Assembly: GCA_007922225.1 (NCBI GenBank)
Contig: ML679961.1
Location: 4,665,295-4,729,294, forward strand
Source of the DNA: Emydura subglobosa
Lineage: Eukaryota; Chordata; Testudines; Chelidae
DNA: 64,000 nucleotides
Direction: 5' to 3'
Below the pieces are notes generated by a model. It saw nothing but the letters and a program-made list of their open reading frames with translations, searched no databases and was not told the DNA's origin. The translations under genes were made by a program, and so were the position numbers. Positions 49,250 through 60,526 of this stretch are shown here, one piece after another. Each line of letters starts with the position of its first letter. Position 1 is the stretch's first letter.

Positions 49250-49480
49250 TCTATATATGGTACTTATATGGCCTCCATTACTATAGTATCTGAATGTCTA
49301 GCAATCTTTAATGTGTTTATCCTCATTACACCTTGTGAGGCCGGGCAGTGCTACTTCCCCATTTTACAGAGGGGAAACTGAGGCACAGAGACGTGTGACT
49401 TGCCCAAGGTCACACAGAAAGTCTGTGGCAGAGCTGGGAACTGAATTCCCTCTCCACCAACCCACACATCTTCTTGCCAC
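49250..49480 (-). mobile_element. MIR-like SINE (well preserved)
   Basis: Antisense MIR: tacttatatggcctccatta, tttatcctcattacacc, ctacttccccattttacaga, aaactgaggcacagagac, cttgcccaaggtcacacaga and gtggcagagctgggaact, in full order. Confidence 0.85.
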
Positions 49481-49484
49481 TATT

Positions 49485-49580
49485 ATTTATTTCTACAGCA
49501 GTACAAGGTGCTCCATGATGCTTCAGAGACAAATCAGACAGCAAGATCCCTGCCCCCATCTACAGCAGACATAAAAGCCA
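49485..49580 (+). repeat. Fragment of the ccccattg dispersed family
   Basis: attatttatttctacagcag, aagatccctgcccccatcta and cagacataaaagcc correspond to the middle of the 62840-63060 repeat. Confidence 0.4.
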
Positions 49581-52070
49581 ATAGAAACAGAAGAGGATGG
49601 GAGAAATGGCAGCAAGAGTGAAAACACACCAGCAACATGTGATGAGCTGTGGCTATACCCGGCACATGTCTCACTAGATCACACCTGTGTGTGCACAAAC
49701 ATGCAAGTGACTGCGTTGACGGTGACCCAGGTGTGGTGTAAGCAGGTTATTAACTCTCAGCTCAGACAGCGTAGCCCTGGAAGAAAAAAACCTCACTTCT
49801 CACCAGAAGGGAAAAAACAGGAGTAAGGTTCAGCAGGGGAACAGTTCACCAGGTCACGATGTACATTGCCCCTGAGGACACAAGCTAAGAGTAGCATCTC
49901 AGTAGCTACAGGATTCTTGATAACGCAGAGCACTGATCTGTAGGTGTTTTACAGATGAACAGCTCTTCAGTTCCCTAGGGGCATGGGGAGGGTCAGAAGC
50001 ACCACGCCTGGGGAATGGAATGGTCCTGGTTTCTGGGACGTGGGACCAAGTTAGGCTTTAGGGTGACCAGCTGTGCCCCGCATAGAAAGAGGAAGATCGC
50101 CTCCTCCTCTCCTGGCCAGCTCTTCCGGGATCCCGCTAGCGCTTGTTGCCAGTTCCTGAGCCTTGTTTCTTCCTGAAGAGGCAGTCGTGGACATGAAGAG
50201 GGCAAATGAGGTCCAGGGCAGGGTGGAGTTGGTCTGCAGGCCACCCTCACTCCGCACAGCGAGGCGGCAAGCTGTGGAGAGGAGAAAGCTGCAGAATGGG
50301 CGGAACTGCCCTTCCTGGGGATGAGGACAGCGGGCAGGATTAAGACAAAGGAGTGGAAATGGGGCATCTTCTGGGGGTCGTGGAGCAGATAGCTCAGCTG
50401 ACACATCTCCTGCCCTTGGTCGGGACATGCTAATGCCAAGAATTCCAGGGGTTAATATGCACTTCCATGTGTACACTGCACTCAGGATAGTCTGCAGGCC
50501 AAGGCTGAGTGCCACTAGGTAGTACAACTTTTTAAAAATGGGCTTTGGCTGCCACAGAGGGCGCAGAGGGGAGCCTCTCCTGCCTTTTTATTTTTAAAAC
50601 ATTTCCTTTTTCACCAAAAGGCAACAAAGTAACAGAAGAAGCCGCTGGGTAATGGAGTCTCACTGAACCCTGCAAAGGGGAGAATTCTCACAGCTCCAGC
50701 TCAGGCTCCACTGCACACCCTAACTCGTTATTCCACCCTATTGCCCAGCTCCGTGAGCACAGGGAGATTCACATTCTCTGGGCCTGTCCCTGCATGGAGA
50801 ACACACCCGGAGGTCAGCAGAAGCTAAATGCCTGGAGAGTGCAGGATCACACTCTTTACTTGGGAGAAAAGTGACCCAGCTCTGTCCTTACAGGACCTTC
50901 TTAACTGTGATAGGAAGGAGTCCAAAGCTCCTGACGCTCCTGGCACTTTTTAAGGGTTTAATCTAGAAACGCTTTGTGGGTGGTTATTTTAATAATCAAT
51001 GGTCTTCACACACACTCAGTCACAAGGATTATGAGAGCAGGAAGTGGAAAATGTTACTGCTGAGAACACCCACCGGCATCCTAATGCAACTATGCAAATG
51101 TAGGCTTAGAACCATTTAAAAAGATCATTAATTAATCTATAAAAGATACTTGGAAAGAAAAGTTACATAATTAGAGTTGGGTTTTGGCCACTTCTGATGA
51201 AAACAGACTTATTTTTCTGACCCAGACGCCTATTAGAATATTCTCTGGAAGGAATGACATATTCTGCGATATTAGGCAGATTGGAATGAGTTATTAATGG
51301 TATTCTGAAAAATGTCTATTTCTCCAGCTTTTTCAATAAGTGGTGATCTTGCCAGGTAAACCACACGGATTTGTTATAGAGGCAGCTGCTGCAACAGTAA
51401 AAACAACTCAACAAGTCATTTATTTGCCTCTAGTGAGTTCTTGTTCAGAGCAAAAAGGAGGGAATGAAAGATATTGCATGATATCTGTGCCTCTTAAGGA
51501 ACGGCATTACAGTACTCAGAACAATTTCTCTTTATCATCTCAGAAAATTTTTCGTTAACATTATCTGACGGCTGTAAGGGAATGGTATTAACATGGGAAC
51601 TTGGCAGTGGGGAAACAAAGGGATCAGACTTTGTCAGCTTAAGGGTTGACTAGGAAAATTCTACCTTTAAGGAAAGGTACTTTACTGTAAAATTTTCATG
51701 TTAACCCCTGTGGCAGGTTCTGTATGAGAGGCTTTACCTTCTCCCCAGTATAATGTCCATTGACTCACAGGGAGTTATGAACATTCACCCTAAGGAGCAA
51801 ATATATTATTTTTATGGTACAGATTTAACCGTTAACTTTATAGGGACCAAAAACAAAACAAAACAAGGGAGGGGGCCTTCAAAATGAATTGTATGATTCT
51901 CAGACAAATAAAATTCTGATTAAATGTGATCAAAGCTGTAACTGAAGCACTAGTGTATTATCTTCTTAGTACACATGCATAATTTCTTTGCATGCACATA
52001 TGGGAAGAGGGTAAACAAATGGAAAGGGACAACTCATTCAACTTTTATACAGACACAAAAGCATGCAAGC
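49581..52070. other. Unannotated intronic sequence, GC-richer at 50000-50600
   Basis: No repeat or exon was recognised. Two overlapping minus frames of about 150 codons at 49993-50527 have no motifs or splice support. Confidence 0.4.
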
Positions 52071-52074
52071 CAAA

Positions 52075-52338
52075 TTTGCAAAGTAATAAACTGATAAAAT
52101 TATACAGTTGTAGCTGGTTCTTTGTGTGGTGAGTGGTTTGAGGGTAGTTTGTAGGGGTCCTGATATTCTTTTGGTAAGGGTGCCATGGCCAGATATGATG
52201 GGTCTGCCTAGGTTCTCTCATTTGTGCATTTCGGGATGCAAACAGAAGGTCCCAGCAGTGGGTTCATGGGAGACGAGGTTGTAAAGTTTTTCTTGGAGTT
52301 GTTTGGGGAAGGATATGATGATATCCTTACATTCCTGG
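52075..52338 (-). mobile_element. Penelope-like element, inverted N-terminal RT part
   Basis: Minus strand translation: SFPKQLQEKLYNLV, AGTFCLHPEMHK (one stop follows), NLGRPIISGHGTLTKRIS and LKPL. This matches the Penelope reverse-transcriptase block normally written LPKIHK..GRPI.SG.GTLTE. It belongs upstream of the RY(I)DD block found on the plus strand at 53340, so the two parts are in opposite orientation. Confidence 0.8.
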
Positions 52339-53342
52339 TGTGACACCCTGCGTCCCCATGTTCACCCGTATGGTGTGACTGTGTATTGTTTAATGCAAAG
52401 TAAGTCATGGAAAATGTTTTTGGAATGCTCATGACGTACTGAGCATTATTGTTATAGTGATATGTTTGTTTCAATGTCATGTGTATGGTTGTGAGGCTTC
52501 GTTCTGCAATGCTCCCAAAGATGTGTATTCATGGCTTGAAACAAATCCAGGCAAAAGGCTCCAGGAGCGGAGGGGCAGTTCGCACCTCATCAAGCTCTGT
52601 ATAGGACAAACCCAGCTCAGCTTTCCAGGAACAAAGGACTGGCCTAGGCATCAACAAAGAACCAACTGGACTCTCCCTTCCTTTGTTTCCTTTGGCCAGT
52701 TTGGAAGCCTGATGACGCAAAGCCCCAGAAGGGAGAAGAGACATTTTAAAAAGGGGAGACATTTGCCATGCTCTCTCTCTTCCACCTCCATCTACAAATA
52801 CTAACAAGCAACTAAAGTGTTGACCAAACGGAAGAGCCTGGCTGGAGAAAAACCAGGCAGCCTATGGTGAGAAACATCTAAATTTGTAAGATTACTGAAA
52901 GTGTTAAACTTAGTTTAGAAGGTGTTTTCCTCTTGACCAAATCTGACCTGTTATCCTTTGAGAACTATCATCACTTAAAAGCCTTCTGTAGTTAATACCT
53001 TTGTTTCTTTGTTTTACCTAAGGCAGTGTGCTTGGTTTGAAGTGTGTTGGAGACTTCCCTGGGAATAACAAGGTGGGTGCATATCAGTTTCTTTGTTCAA
53101 GTGACGAACTTATATGAGCTTACGTTATTCAGTGGGCAGCATTGAACATTGTAAAATGGAGATTCCTAGGGGTTCATCTGGGATTGGGGATATTCCCTGG
53201 GGTCATTCTGCTGCATAATCCAAAGAGTGGCAGACTAGAAGCACTCACTCACTCAGTTAAGAGTACCTTGCTTGCTGGAGGCTGTGCGTGAACAACTCAG
53301 GAGTGGGGGTTCTCACAGAAGAGCAGGGTAAAGCAGGCTCCA
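52339..53342 (+). repeat. Unassigned long dispersed repeat (LTR-like), copy B
   Basis: Lies between the two Penelope parts. It starts tgtgacaccctgcgtcccc. Its second half has gtagttaatacctttg, gttttacctaaggcagtgtg, ggagacttccctgggaataa, catctgggattggggatatt and ggagtgggggttctcacaga. It shares the later motif order with 15830-16270. No coding motif. Family unassigned; end near agcaggctcc. Confidence 0.5.
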
Positions 53343-53436
53343 GGAGATACATCAATGGTATTTTCATCCTCTGGGCAGACGACCTAAATTCCTTCAAATT
53401 TCAACCACAACTTCAACCACCACCACCCATCCTATG
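53343..53436 (+). mobile_element. Penelope-like element, RT catalytic region (part 1)
   Basis: Encodes RYINGIFILWADDLNSF, a decayed form of the Penelope motif RYIDDIFILW, in which the catalytic DD has become NG. The sequence is then interrupted by an insertion near catcctatgaca. Confidence 0.8.
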
Positions 53437-54111
53437 ACAGAGTGTTCACCCCACACCAACACCGTAAGGGGTTAGCATGGTTAGGTGGGCTACTGAACCA
53501 CCTAGGCTGCACCTGATGGAGCAGCCAGGGAGCAATGTGGGCTTACTAAAGGATGAAGCTCACCTGGACAGGAACAGGTAGGGCTGATACAAAGCCAGGT
53601 AGCTGAGGGCAGAAAGGGGCTGCAGGGAGGCTGGCAGTCACTGTCTCTGAGGCTAGGGAGAACAGGGAGTGTGGCCCGGAGGGAAGGACGTACCCGGAGG
53701 AGGGTAGAGAATGAGCCTGACACAGGCAGCATAAGGGAAACAGCAGCAAGGTGTGGGACAGTGCAGACCTTAGCTGCTGGTCATAGGGTCCCTGGTCTGG
53801 AACCTGGAGAAGAGGGTGGGCCTGGGTTCCCCTACCAGCCACTGGGGAAGTGGCACCAGAGGGGGGGTAGTGAATTGGAAACCTGCCTTGAATAGTCAGG
53901 ACAGAGAGACTTTGTTACACACACTTGCCCCTAGAAGAGGAAAAATTACAGTGACCTGGCCAGAGGGTCAAGCCAGAAAGAGGGAGCCGTTGATCCTGAG
54001 ACAGAGAGAGAGGCAGAGTGAACACCCGCAGGAAGGAGCATCAGACTGGCAGAGCTAATCCTCAACCTCAGCCACAAGGAGATGCTCCAGCGGTGAGTAG
54101 AGCTTCCCGTG
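53437..54111 (+). repeat. Unassigned repeat inserted in the Penelope-like element
   Basis: About 675 bases starting gagtgttcaccccacaccaa and ending tagagcttcccg, with tgaca on each side as a possible 5-base target duplication. Internal text (gggcctgggttcccctacca, gccactggggaagtggca) is remembered as a recurring turtle repeat. It may be an LTR. No coding motif. Confidence 0.5.
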
Positions 54112-55195
54112 ACACATCATTAAACTCCCTCTAGAACATCAACTTCCTGGACACTAGGATGAGCTTCAACCATGGGACTCTATAGACAACCATATTCAAG
54201 AAATCCACCGATCCCCACACTCACCTTCAAAGATCCAGTAACCACCCCAAACACACCAAGAAATCTGTTATCCACAGTCGGGCACTCAGATACCACAGAA
54301 TATGGTCTGAAGAGAAAGTCTGGGATACACACCTTGACACACTGAAAACTGCCTTCTCCAAACAAGGACACTCCATCAGAGATCACGTCATGGAACAGGC
54401 CGCCAAATACCCTGAGAGAATTTGCTTCAATACCGAAATAACCCCCCCTCCGACTGCACACCTAGTTGTCACCTACCACCCCATACTGGAAGCTATATGG
54501 GCTATCATCAAACAACTACAACCCATACTCAACGGGGACCCTATCCTGAAAACGAGATATTTCCTGAACCCCCACTTCAGGCCTTCAAACACCACTTCCC
54601 CCAACCACTCCAAGCTCATCATCAGAAGCAAGCTCTCAACAGACCAGGACACATCAACACAAAACGGCACCAGACCCTGTCAGAACAACTGAGGTAAAAC
54701 CTGTAGACATATCTCCACTGTTACAATGATCAATACCTCCCACAACACACCTTTCAAGATCCAGGGTTCCTACATCTGCCTATCACACCACCTCTAGCAC
54801 ACTAAATGCCCCAATAACAACTATGTGGGTGGAACCAGACAAATCACTACGTTTTCAAATGAACTCACACATCAAAATGATAAAAGACAAAAACCCCACA
54901 TCACCAGTGGGTGAACACTTTTCACAAAGGGATCACTTTATATCTAACATTTCTGTCCTCATCCTCAAAGGAAACCTGCACAACACCTTCAAGAGACAAG
55001 CTGTGGGAGCTTAAATTCATAACTCAGCTAGACGCTAAACATCATGCACTGAACAGAGACACTGGATTTATGGTTTATTACAACAATCCATAAGCCACTA
55101 AACCACTCTCACCTTTTTTCCCACCGTCTATGACTGGAGGAATGTAAACTGGCCACTTCACCTTGAATAGTTCCTTGCAATATGTGTTAACTAAA
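54112..55195 (+). mobile_element. Penelope-like element, RT C-terminus and GIY-YIG remnant
   Basis: INFLDT near 54125, then KKSVIHSRALRYHRIW, KTAFSKQGHSIRDHVMEQAA and LVVTYHPILEAIWAII with LIIRSKL, as in Penelope RT C-termini. KCPNNNYVGGTRQ near 54800-54845 corresponds to the GIY-YIG endonuclease segment (YVGETGQ in related elements, here with E to G and G to R changes). ILKGNLHNTFKRQ and FITQLDAKHHALNRDTGF close the ORF near 55080. Frameshifts and lost catalytic residues show it is dead. Confidence 0.82.
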
Positions 55196-55432
55196 CAGCG
55201 ACACTGCTGTACCGCTGCAGTTGTACTGCTGTGAGACCACTTATGTAGCTGTTCTATGCCGATGGGAGAGATCTCTCCCATCAACATCATAAAACAACCT
55301 CAGTGAGCGGCCACACAGAGCTGTGCACACTGCTACTTATGCTGATGAAATTTATGTTGCTCAGGGGGTTGTTTTTTTCACATCCCCGAGTGACGTAAGT
55401 TTTGCCAGCCTCCGTGGTAGTGTAGACATGAT
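55196..55432. mobile_element. MITE inserted in the Penelope-like 3' region
   Basis: cagcgacactgctgtaccgc at the left and ggtagtgtagacatgat at the right, with gatgggagagatctctccca (a near-perfect hairpin) in the centre and atgttgctcagggggttg. It separates gtgttaactaaaca from tttgaagcagagctctggg of the Penelope tail. Confidence 0.6.
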
Positions 55433-55560
55433 TTGAAGCAGAGCTCTGGGTAAGCTCGGAAGCTTGTCTCTCACCAATAAAAGCTGGTCCAATAAAAGAT
55501 GTTGCCTCTGCCTATTGCCTCTAGATATTACCTTGTCTCTCTAAAACTGTAATGACCATT
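55433..55560 (+). mobile_element. Penelope-like element, 3' end
   Basis: cagagctctgggtaagctcg, gaagcttgtctctcaccaat, ctggtccaataaaagatgtt and attaccttgtctctctaaa are the typical 3' end of this turtle Penelope family. Confidence 0.75.
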
Positions 55561-55625
55561 AATTGCACTTTCTAACCTTTATTGATCAGCAAATGGAGGA
55601 GCAAATCACAGTAGCCTGAGAGAGG

Positions 55626-55652
55626 TGTGTGTGTGTGTATGTGTGTGTGTGT
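55626..55652. repeat. GT microsatellite
   Basis: About 13 GT units with one interruption (gtat). Confidence 0.9.
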
Positions 55653-55724
55653 GAGAATTATAAAACTGCACAGAGATTACACTTGGCCTATCTGCATGTA
55701 TACTCATGGTTAACCAGTGCATTT

Positions 55725-56420
55725 TCTCTCAGGTACTTATATGGCCCCTGTGACAGGGCATGGCCCTCTGCTTCGGTCTTCTTGTATCAATGGCTCTGAC
55801 ACTTCCAGTTTGTAACCACTGCCATGTACTTAATTATTGTGTTTTATTAACCACCTCTTTCTTAGCATCCCCATGCAGCAATTCTATTGCCACTGTCATA
55901 CAACCGTAAGAGATGGAAGAGTTCCCTCCATGCAGAGATCTCCCTTTATTTTGGCCCTCCTAGCTTTTCTCCCGCTCTTCTCCTCCCCTGGCACTTCCTT
56001 CCGTGTTCCTTTTCTACTCTTGCCCTTAACGGGCTAGTTAGCTCCTTAGCTCTCCCCAGCCCAGGCGGATCTAGGAATTAGCCACTCCTTCCTCAGCCAG
56101 GCACTCTCAGGGGAACTAACTGGATTTACAGTGACCAGAGTCCTGGTTCAGTTGCTTGTTCTCAGCATTGCATTCCCCCGCCCCCTGGCATATGTAGGTG
56201 AATTAGGGAAGCAACAATGTGTAATGCATTTACCGCCACAACACCCTGTGACCTAGGGAAGTGCTCTTATCCCCATTGTACCAAGGGGAAACCGAAGCAC
56301 AGAAAATAAACAATTTGAGCAAGGTAACATAGGAAATATCTGGTAGAGCAGGGAACTGAATGCAGGTCCCGAGTCCCAAGCCAGTGCATGAACCATTGGC
56401 CCATCCTCTTCCTCACTTAC
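55725..56420 (-). mobile_element. MIR-like SINE interrupted by an insertion
   Basis: The left piece ggtacttatatggccc (55733-55748) and the right piece atgcatttaccgccacaaca, gtgctcttatccccattgta, aaaccgaagcacagaaaa and gggaactgaatgcagg (56220-56420) are consecutive parts of the antisense MIR also seen intact at 49250-49480. About 450 bases starting tgtgacagggcatggcc separate them. Confidence 0.65.
55749..56205. mobile_element. Insertion inside the MIR, possibly an LTR fragment
   Basis: Starts tgtgacagggcatggccctc, has no coding motif, and ends near ggtgaattagggaagcaac. TG at the start and its placement inside an otherwise continuous MIR support an insertion. The family is unknown. Confidence 0.4.
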
Positions 56421-59400
56421 TAGTCTGGGTCTCTCTTGATTAGTGCACCAAGCTAGGTGTTCTGTGCTATGAGTCAGTGGAGACTAGGCTGGACTGACAG
56501 ACTCATTTTCCCCCATGACCTACACGGCAGCCATTTGTAAGAGTTACATCTCAAGGTGGTTGGGTTTTTAAATGAACTGTCTGCAGGGTTTTGGTGACCT
56601 CATTTGTAATAGTGGGGTTTAAGGCCTATGCAAGGGATAATATGTCTTGGAGGACAGGAAGTAGCCATAAGTTATATCCGTTATACGTCTGTTGTACCAT
56701 CAGATGAGAAGAAAACTGTGAAAACCAAGCCAAGAAAATTGTTGGCAATGAACACGCTAACAGAACTAGCCTTGGACAGTAAAGCCGTGGGTTCAGGCTG
56801 AATAGACAGCAAACTAACCTGTTTCAAAAAGAATAATCATCCAAAAGGAGTTGCAGGTACAACCCCTGTCCCGAAGTCCCCATTACAATGGGTGGTGATT
56901 TGTGCAGACACAAGTTTCTATTTCAAAAAACTGTTCCTCTCGCCTTGGCTGCTGTGTAGAAGTCCAGACGCCAAAAAGGAAAATGGATACAGAGGGAAAG
57001 CAGCAAGACAGCGTTCAACGTACCATCAAACACAAAAAACCAAACTGAAATCAGGTTTTTTTCCTTCCAAGCTATTTCAGCTCTGTTAATCTCAGGTGTT
57101 ACACCCAACAAAGATAAATCGAACTCGGCCAGAGAGAAGGAAGTTTTAAGTTGGTGCTGCCCCATTAAATAGGAAAGAAAAAAATCATAATAGATACCAG
57201 GACATTTACATTATTCACGTTTCTGGGTAAAACTGACCACTGGCGTGAGCAGATGCAACTTTCCTGACTTCAGGCAATGAGGAGCTGCACCTCGTTGTGT
57301 CAGCAGAGAACTTGGCCAGCTGTTGTGAAACAGAGAAAGAGATCCGGAGTGGGTAGGATGCACTTGAATGACGGGGCCATGTCATGACACGCCAACCTCA
57401 ACTCATCCCCAGAGCAGCCACTGCCTTCTCACAGGCCCTCCTCTCCCTCGCCTTTCAGGCCAACTCCTCTCCACCATCCCGGGGTCTCTAATCACCCCAA
57501 GAACGATTGGCAGCAGCTCAAGGGGGAGGGAAGCTCTTGCACTCTTCCCACCTCTTGTGTAGCCATACTGCGGCGGGCCAAAAAGGGGCCTGGATCTACC
57601 ACCTAGGCCACAGGTGGAAAGGCATGAAGGGCTACAAGCAACAGCAGAAGCTGCCCATTCTAAGGAAAGGGGGTGACGGCTGCACCCTTCCCCTGGTGTA
57701 CGAGCAGCTGTGTTTCTCTAGTACTCAGTGTCCCTGGGAGCTCTCCCTGAGCTGCTGTGCCTATACAACCCCTGGTGAGGGCTACGGCATGCAGATAGGA
57801 GTGCAGCCCTTTGTCGCCTTCAGCCTATGAGCCTCGAGGGTGATTGTGCTTTATCTCTTGTTTGCAGGGGAGCTGATGATTTCCTCCCCGCTCCTTATGG
57901 GGTTGGGAATGAACTGGGCCACGCGGCTTTTTACAAAAAGAAAATCCAGATAGGTTTGCAATGATACTTTGCTAGGCATCCTGAGGCGCTCAGGCATGGA
58001 CTCCTATAAATAGAAATGCATGAGAAGTGTATTCTTGATTATTATTATTATTATCCTATGACTCATGAAATGTGTTTCTGTGGGGAGCCAGAGACTCTTG
58101 CGTCCTCTTCTGGAGCCTGTAGTGATGCTTTTTGGGTCAATTAAAATACTGAGATTCCTTTACACGGTAAGCTTTTCCTTCCCTTTTGCTTATTCCAAAC
58201 GTGTATTCCATGCACACCCTCACTGCCCACTTATTACAGTTGTAAATCACAGCAAATTAATGTTGAGGCTGGATTCTTGAAATAACACAGCGTTTTTGCT
58301 TCCCGACAACAAAAGCTGTAAGCCTAATGTCAAAAAATGCAAATAGAACTACATTACAAAGAAAGCCACTGTGATAGCCTGACAAACTCCTGCAGAACCT
58401 CGCTGCTATACTCTCTTCCTGACCTCCCTAACAAAATGTACTACTTCAGCGTCCTCTTGAAAAGTAGAATATGCTGGGCATTATGGAGCAACAGAGATTA
58501 TGACTCTCATGAAATAATCATACTTTTGCTCTTTAAACAGCAGATTCTCCTGAGTCTGTTTAATCCCAAATTATTATTAAAAGCACCCACTGACTGGGAG
58601 TTTATGTTTCATCTTACATTATATAAAATTAGTTTCAGATGAACAGTTTGGTTCAGGTAGATTAATCTTCCTTCAGACTAATCAGCCATATCTCTGTGGT
58701 TATCCCAGGGTCATATGCAATCCAACACAAGTAGGCAGATTTAGTTTTCACCAAGGAGTAATTATTGTGCACATATTCTTCCCTGTCCCCTTACCTGGAT
58801 TAAATTATAGATATCATTAATTCATGCCTCAGGCCTGTTGTAATAATTGGGCCTACACATTTACCCTAACTGTAAGGTCACCTTTAAAAAGTAAATGTAA
58901 ATATATAAATGTCACAATAATCTATAACATCACCTATTAGTGAAAAAAGTTACAACTCTCCTGAACCTATTTTAATCCAAACAAAAACACCTAATGATAT
59001 AACTCAGGAACTGAGTTATAATCATGCCTAGTACATTAAAAAAAAAGTGTAAACCTAAAAATCAATAAACAAAAATTGGTGTGTCAAAAACTGAGCCTAA
59101 TTAATGAACAAAATAATGAGGGGATGGCCTATTTCGCCCACCACTTCTGTTGTGGGTCCTCAATGAAAGAGGTTTTAGGGAGGAAAATAGTTTAAGCTAC
59201 TAAAGCAAACTTTACCATCACAGCTGCCACCTCCACCACCTCCTGAAACCCCAGGCATTTGTCATCCTGATCCTAAAAAGTGCCTTGACTAGACCGGGTC
59301 AGAGAGAGGGACCCAGATGACATTGTCACCTCTGCTGGCTCCAGCTAAATCCCAAACACCATGTGGGATGAAATGGGATCAGAATTTAACAGTAACTGTG

Positions 59401-60103
59401 ACTACACAAGTTCCAGCCCATCTCAATCAACTTCTTCCAAAAGGACAGTTGCCATCAACTTCGGTACCATCTAAGATAGTCAGACAAGGGGTTGTTTTCT
59501 TCTAAAAATGCTCTCCATCTAAACCTTATTTAATACTAAACATTTCAAATACTTGAACTGTTTTTCCCTCTTTTCTTTGTTTTTTTTAAAGAAATTAACA
59601 GCATGTTTATTATAGGACTAATCAAGCTAAAGTCTCTAGAGACCAGACCCCAATTTTGTGTAACACTGTTTAATGTTCACCAGTAACTAGGTTATAGTAA
59701 CACCGTTAGCCCATTGATTCCATCTAAATCAATACAACAGGCCCCAGCAGTTGCAGACACACGTTTACATCAGAATACCGGCTTTCAGTTCTATGACCTT
59801 AGTGTAACCTGCAGAACACATAACTCTGGTGATATCTGCAGAAAGCCTACACTGTTGGGATAGGGGTGACTGTCCCATGCAACCTATGCCACTTCAAATC
59901 CAGGCAGGGGGCAGGCCTTCGGGGCCGGACTACAGAGTCCCCCCTGTCATGGTATGCCTAGAGCCCGAGACTGCATTAATCCAGTACCGATTTATTCCTA
60001 CCGTTGTTATAACGCTTGGCAGAGTGGGTTACAAATATACAGGCAGCCACCCTGCCCAAGAGGAACTAAGGAGAACACTGATTGCTTCCAAAACTGAGCT
60101 TAC
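56421..60103. other. Unannotated intronic sequence upstream of the Ig3 donor
   Basis: Mostly AT-rich. The GC-richer part at 57360-57840 carries a motif-free 107-codon frame. No recognised repeat or exon. Confidence 0.4.
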
Positions 60104-60373
60104 CTCTTACGATGATGTTGGTGGACTTTTTCGCAGGGTTCCCCACGTTATTGTTGGCAATGCAACTGTATGTGCCAGCGTCATCCGACGCGATGGCAGG
60201 GATCGTCAAGGTCCCGCCATTCAGGACGGTTTTTTCAGGCAGGGCTCCAATGGATCTCACCCAGGTCAGAGTGGGTGCCGGCTCTCCTCCCGTTGTCACG
60301 CAGACTAAGGTGATGGCCTCACCGGGGTTCACCACTATGGGGTCATCCACCAGGAGCTTAATCGACGGAGAGG
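60104..60373 (-). CDS. MDGA2: MDGA2 internal exon encoding Ig-like domain 3
   Basis: This 270-base internal exon encodes one complete immunoglobulin-like module of MDGA2, a GPI-anchored neuronal surface protein that binds neuroligins and limits neurexin-dependent synapse formation (family knowledge). The intron before it ends in ttttccag and the one after it starts gtaagc. Two bases at the start and one base at the end are shared codons, so the exon is phase 1-1. In the 90-residue product, Cys25 and Cys71 are the disulfide pair and Trp38 is the core tryptophan. The F-strand motif is DDAGTYSC, and NNNVGNPAKK follows it. I see no N-glycosylation sequon and no stop or frameshift. The text VVNPGEAITLVC and the NNNVGNPAKKS tail place it as Ig3 of the MDGA family, and wording in the two downstream exons favours MDGA2 over MDGA1. 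It is the most upstream exon of the gene in this window; its splice partner is the Ig4 exon 36 kb away. Confidence 0.95.
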
Positions 60374-60526
60374 CTGGAAAAGAGTTTGAAAAGAGACGGG
60401 TGTTGGGAGGCTGACAGCGCGATTGCTGTATACGACACACCGCCCCAGCTGAGGTCAGCAGAGCCGCTCCAGGGGCAGCGCCTGACCTCTAAACGAGAGC
60501 TGCTGCTGGCCGGGCGTTTTCTGAGA

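Larger units (their letters stand above)
24146..60103 (-). other. MDGA2: MDGA2 intron between the Ig3 and Ig4 exons (about 36 kb)
   Basis: This intron is delimited by the gtaagc donor of the Ig3 exon and the ttttag acceptor of the Ig4 exon. Both are phase 1, so the two Ig modules join in frame through a GCC alanine codon. The interior is a dense mix of CR1, L2, MIR, Penelope-like and MITE remains, listed separately. I saw no additional exon-like open frame with plausible splice sites and protein similarity. Confidence 0.88.

Noticed and set aside
49993..50527. Two overlapping minus-strand frames of about 150 codons
   Set aside because: Both are equally open in a GC-richer stretch, with no motif; expected by chance.
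52339..53317. A solo LTR with TGTGA...TCACA ends
   Set aside because: The inverted pentamers looked attractive, but there is no target duplication and the repeat seems to continue past the right pentamer to about 53342.
57507..57830. 107-codon plus-strand frame
   Set aside because: No recognised motif or signal and opposite to the host gene; insufficient support for an exon or gene.
4477..60373. Assignment to MDGA1
   Set aside because: Segments such as RFWITPDPY and SMQMESYDG, plus very long introns, fit MDGA2; MDGA1 as I know it differs at these positions. A database alignment would settle it.
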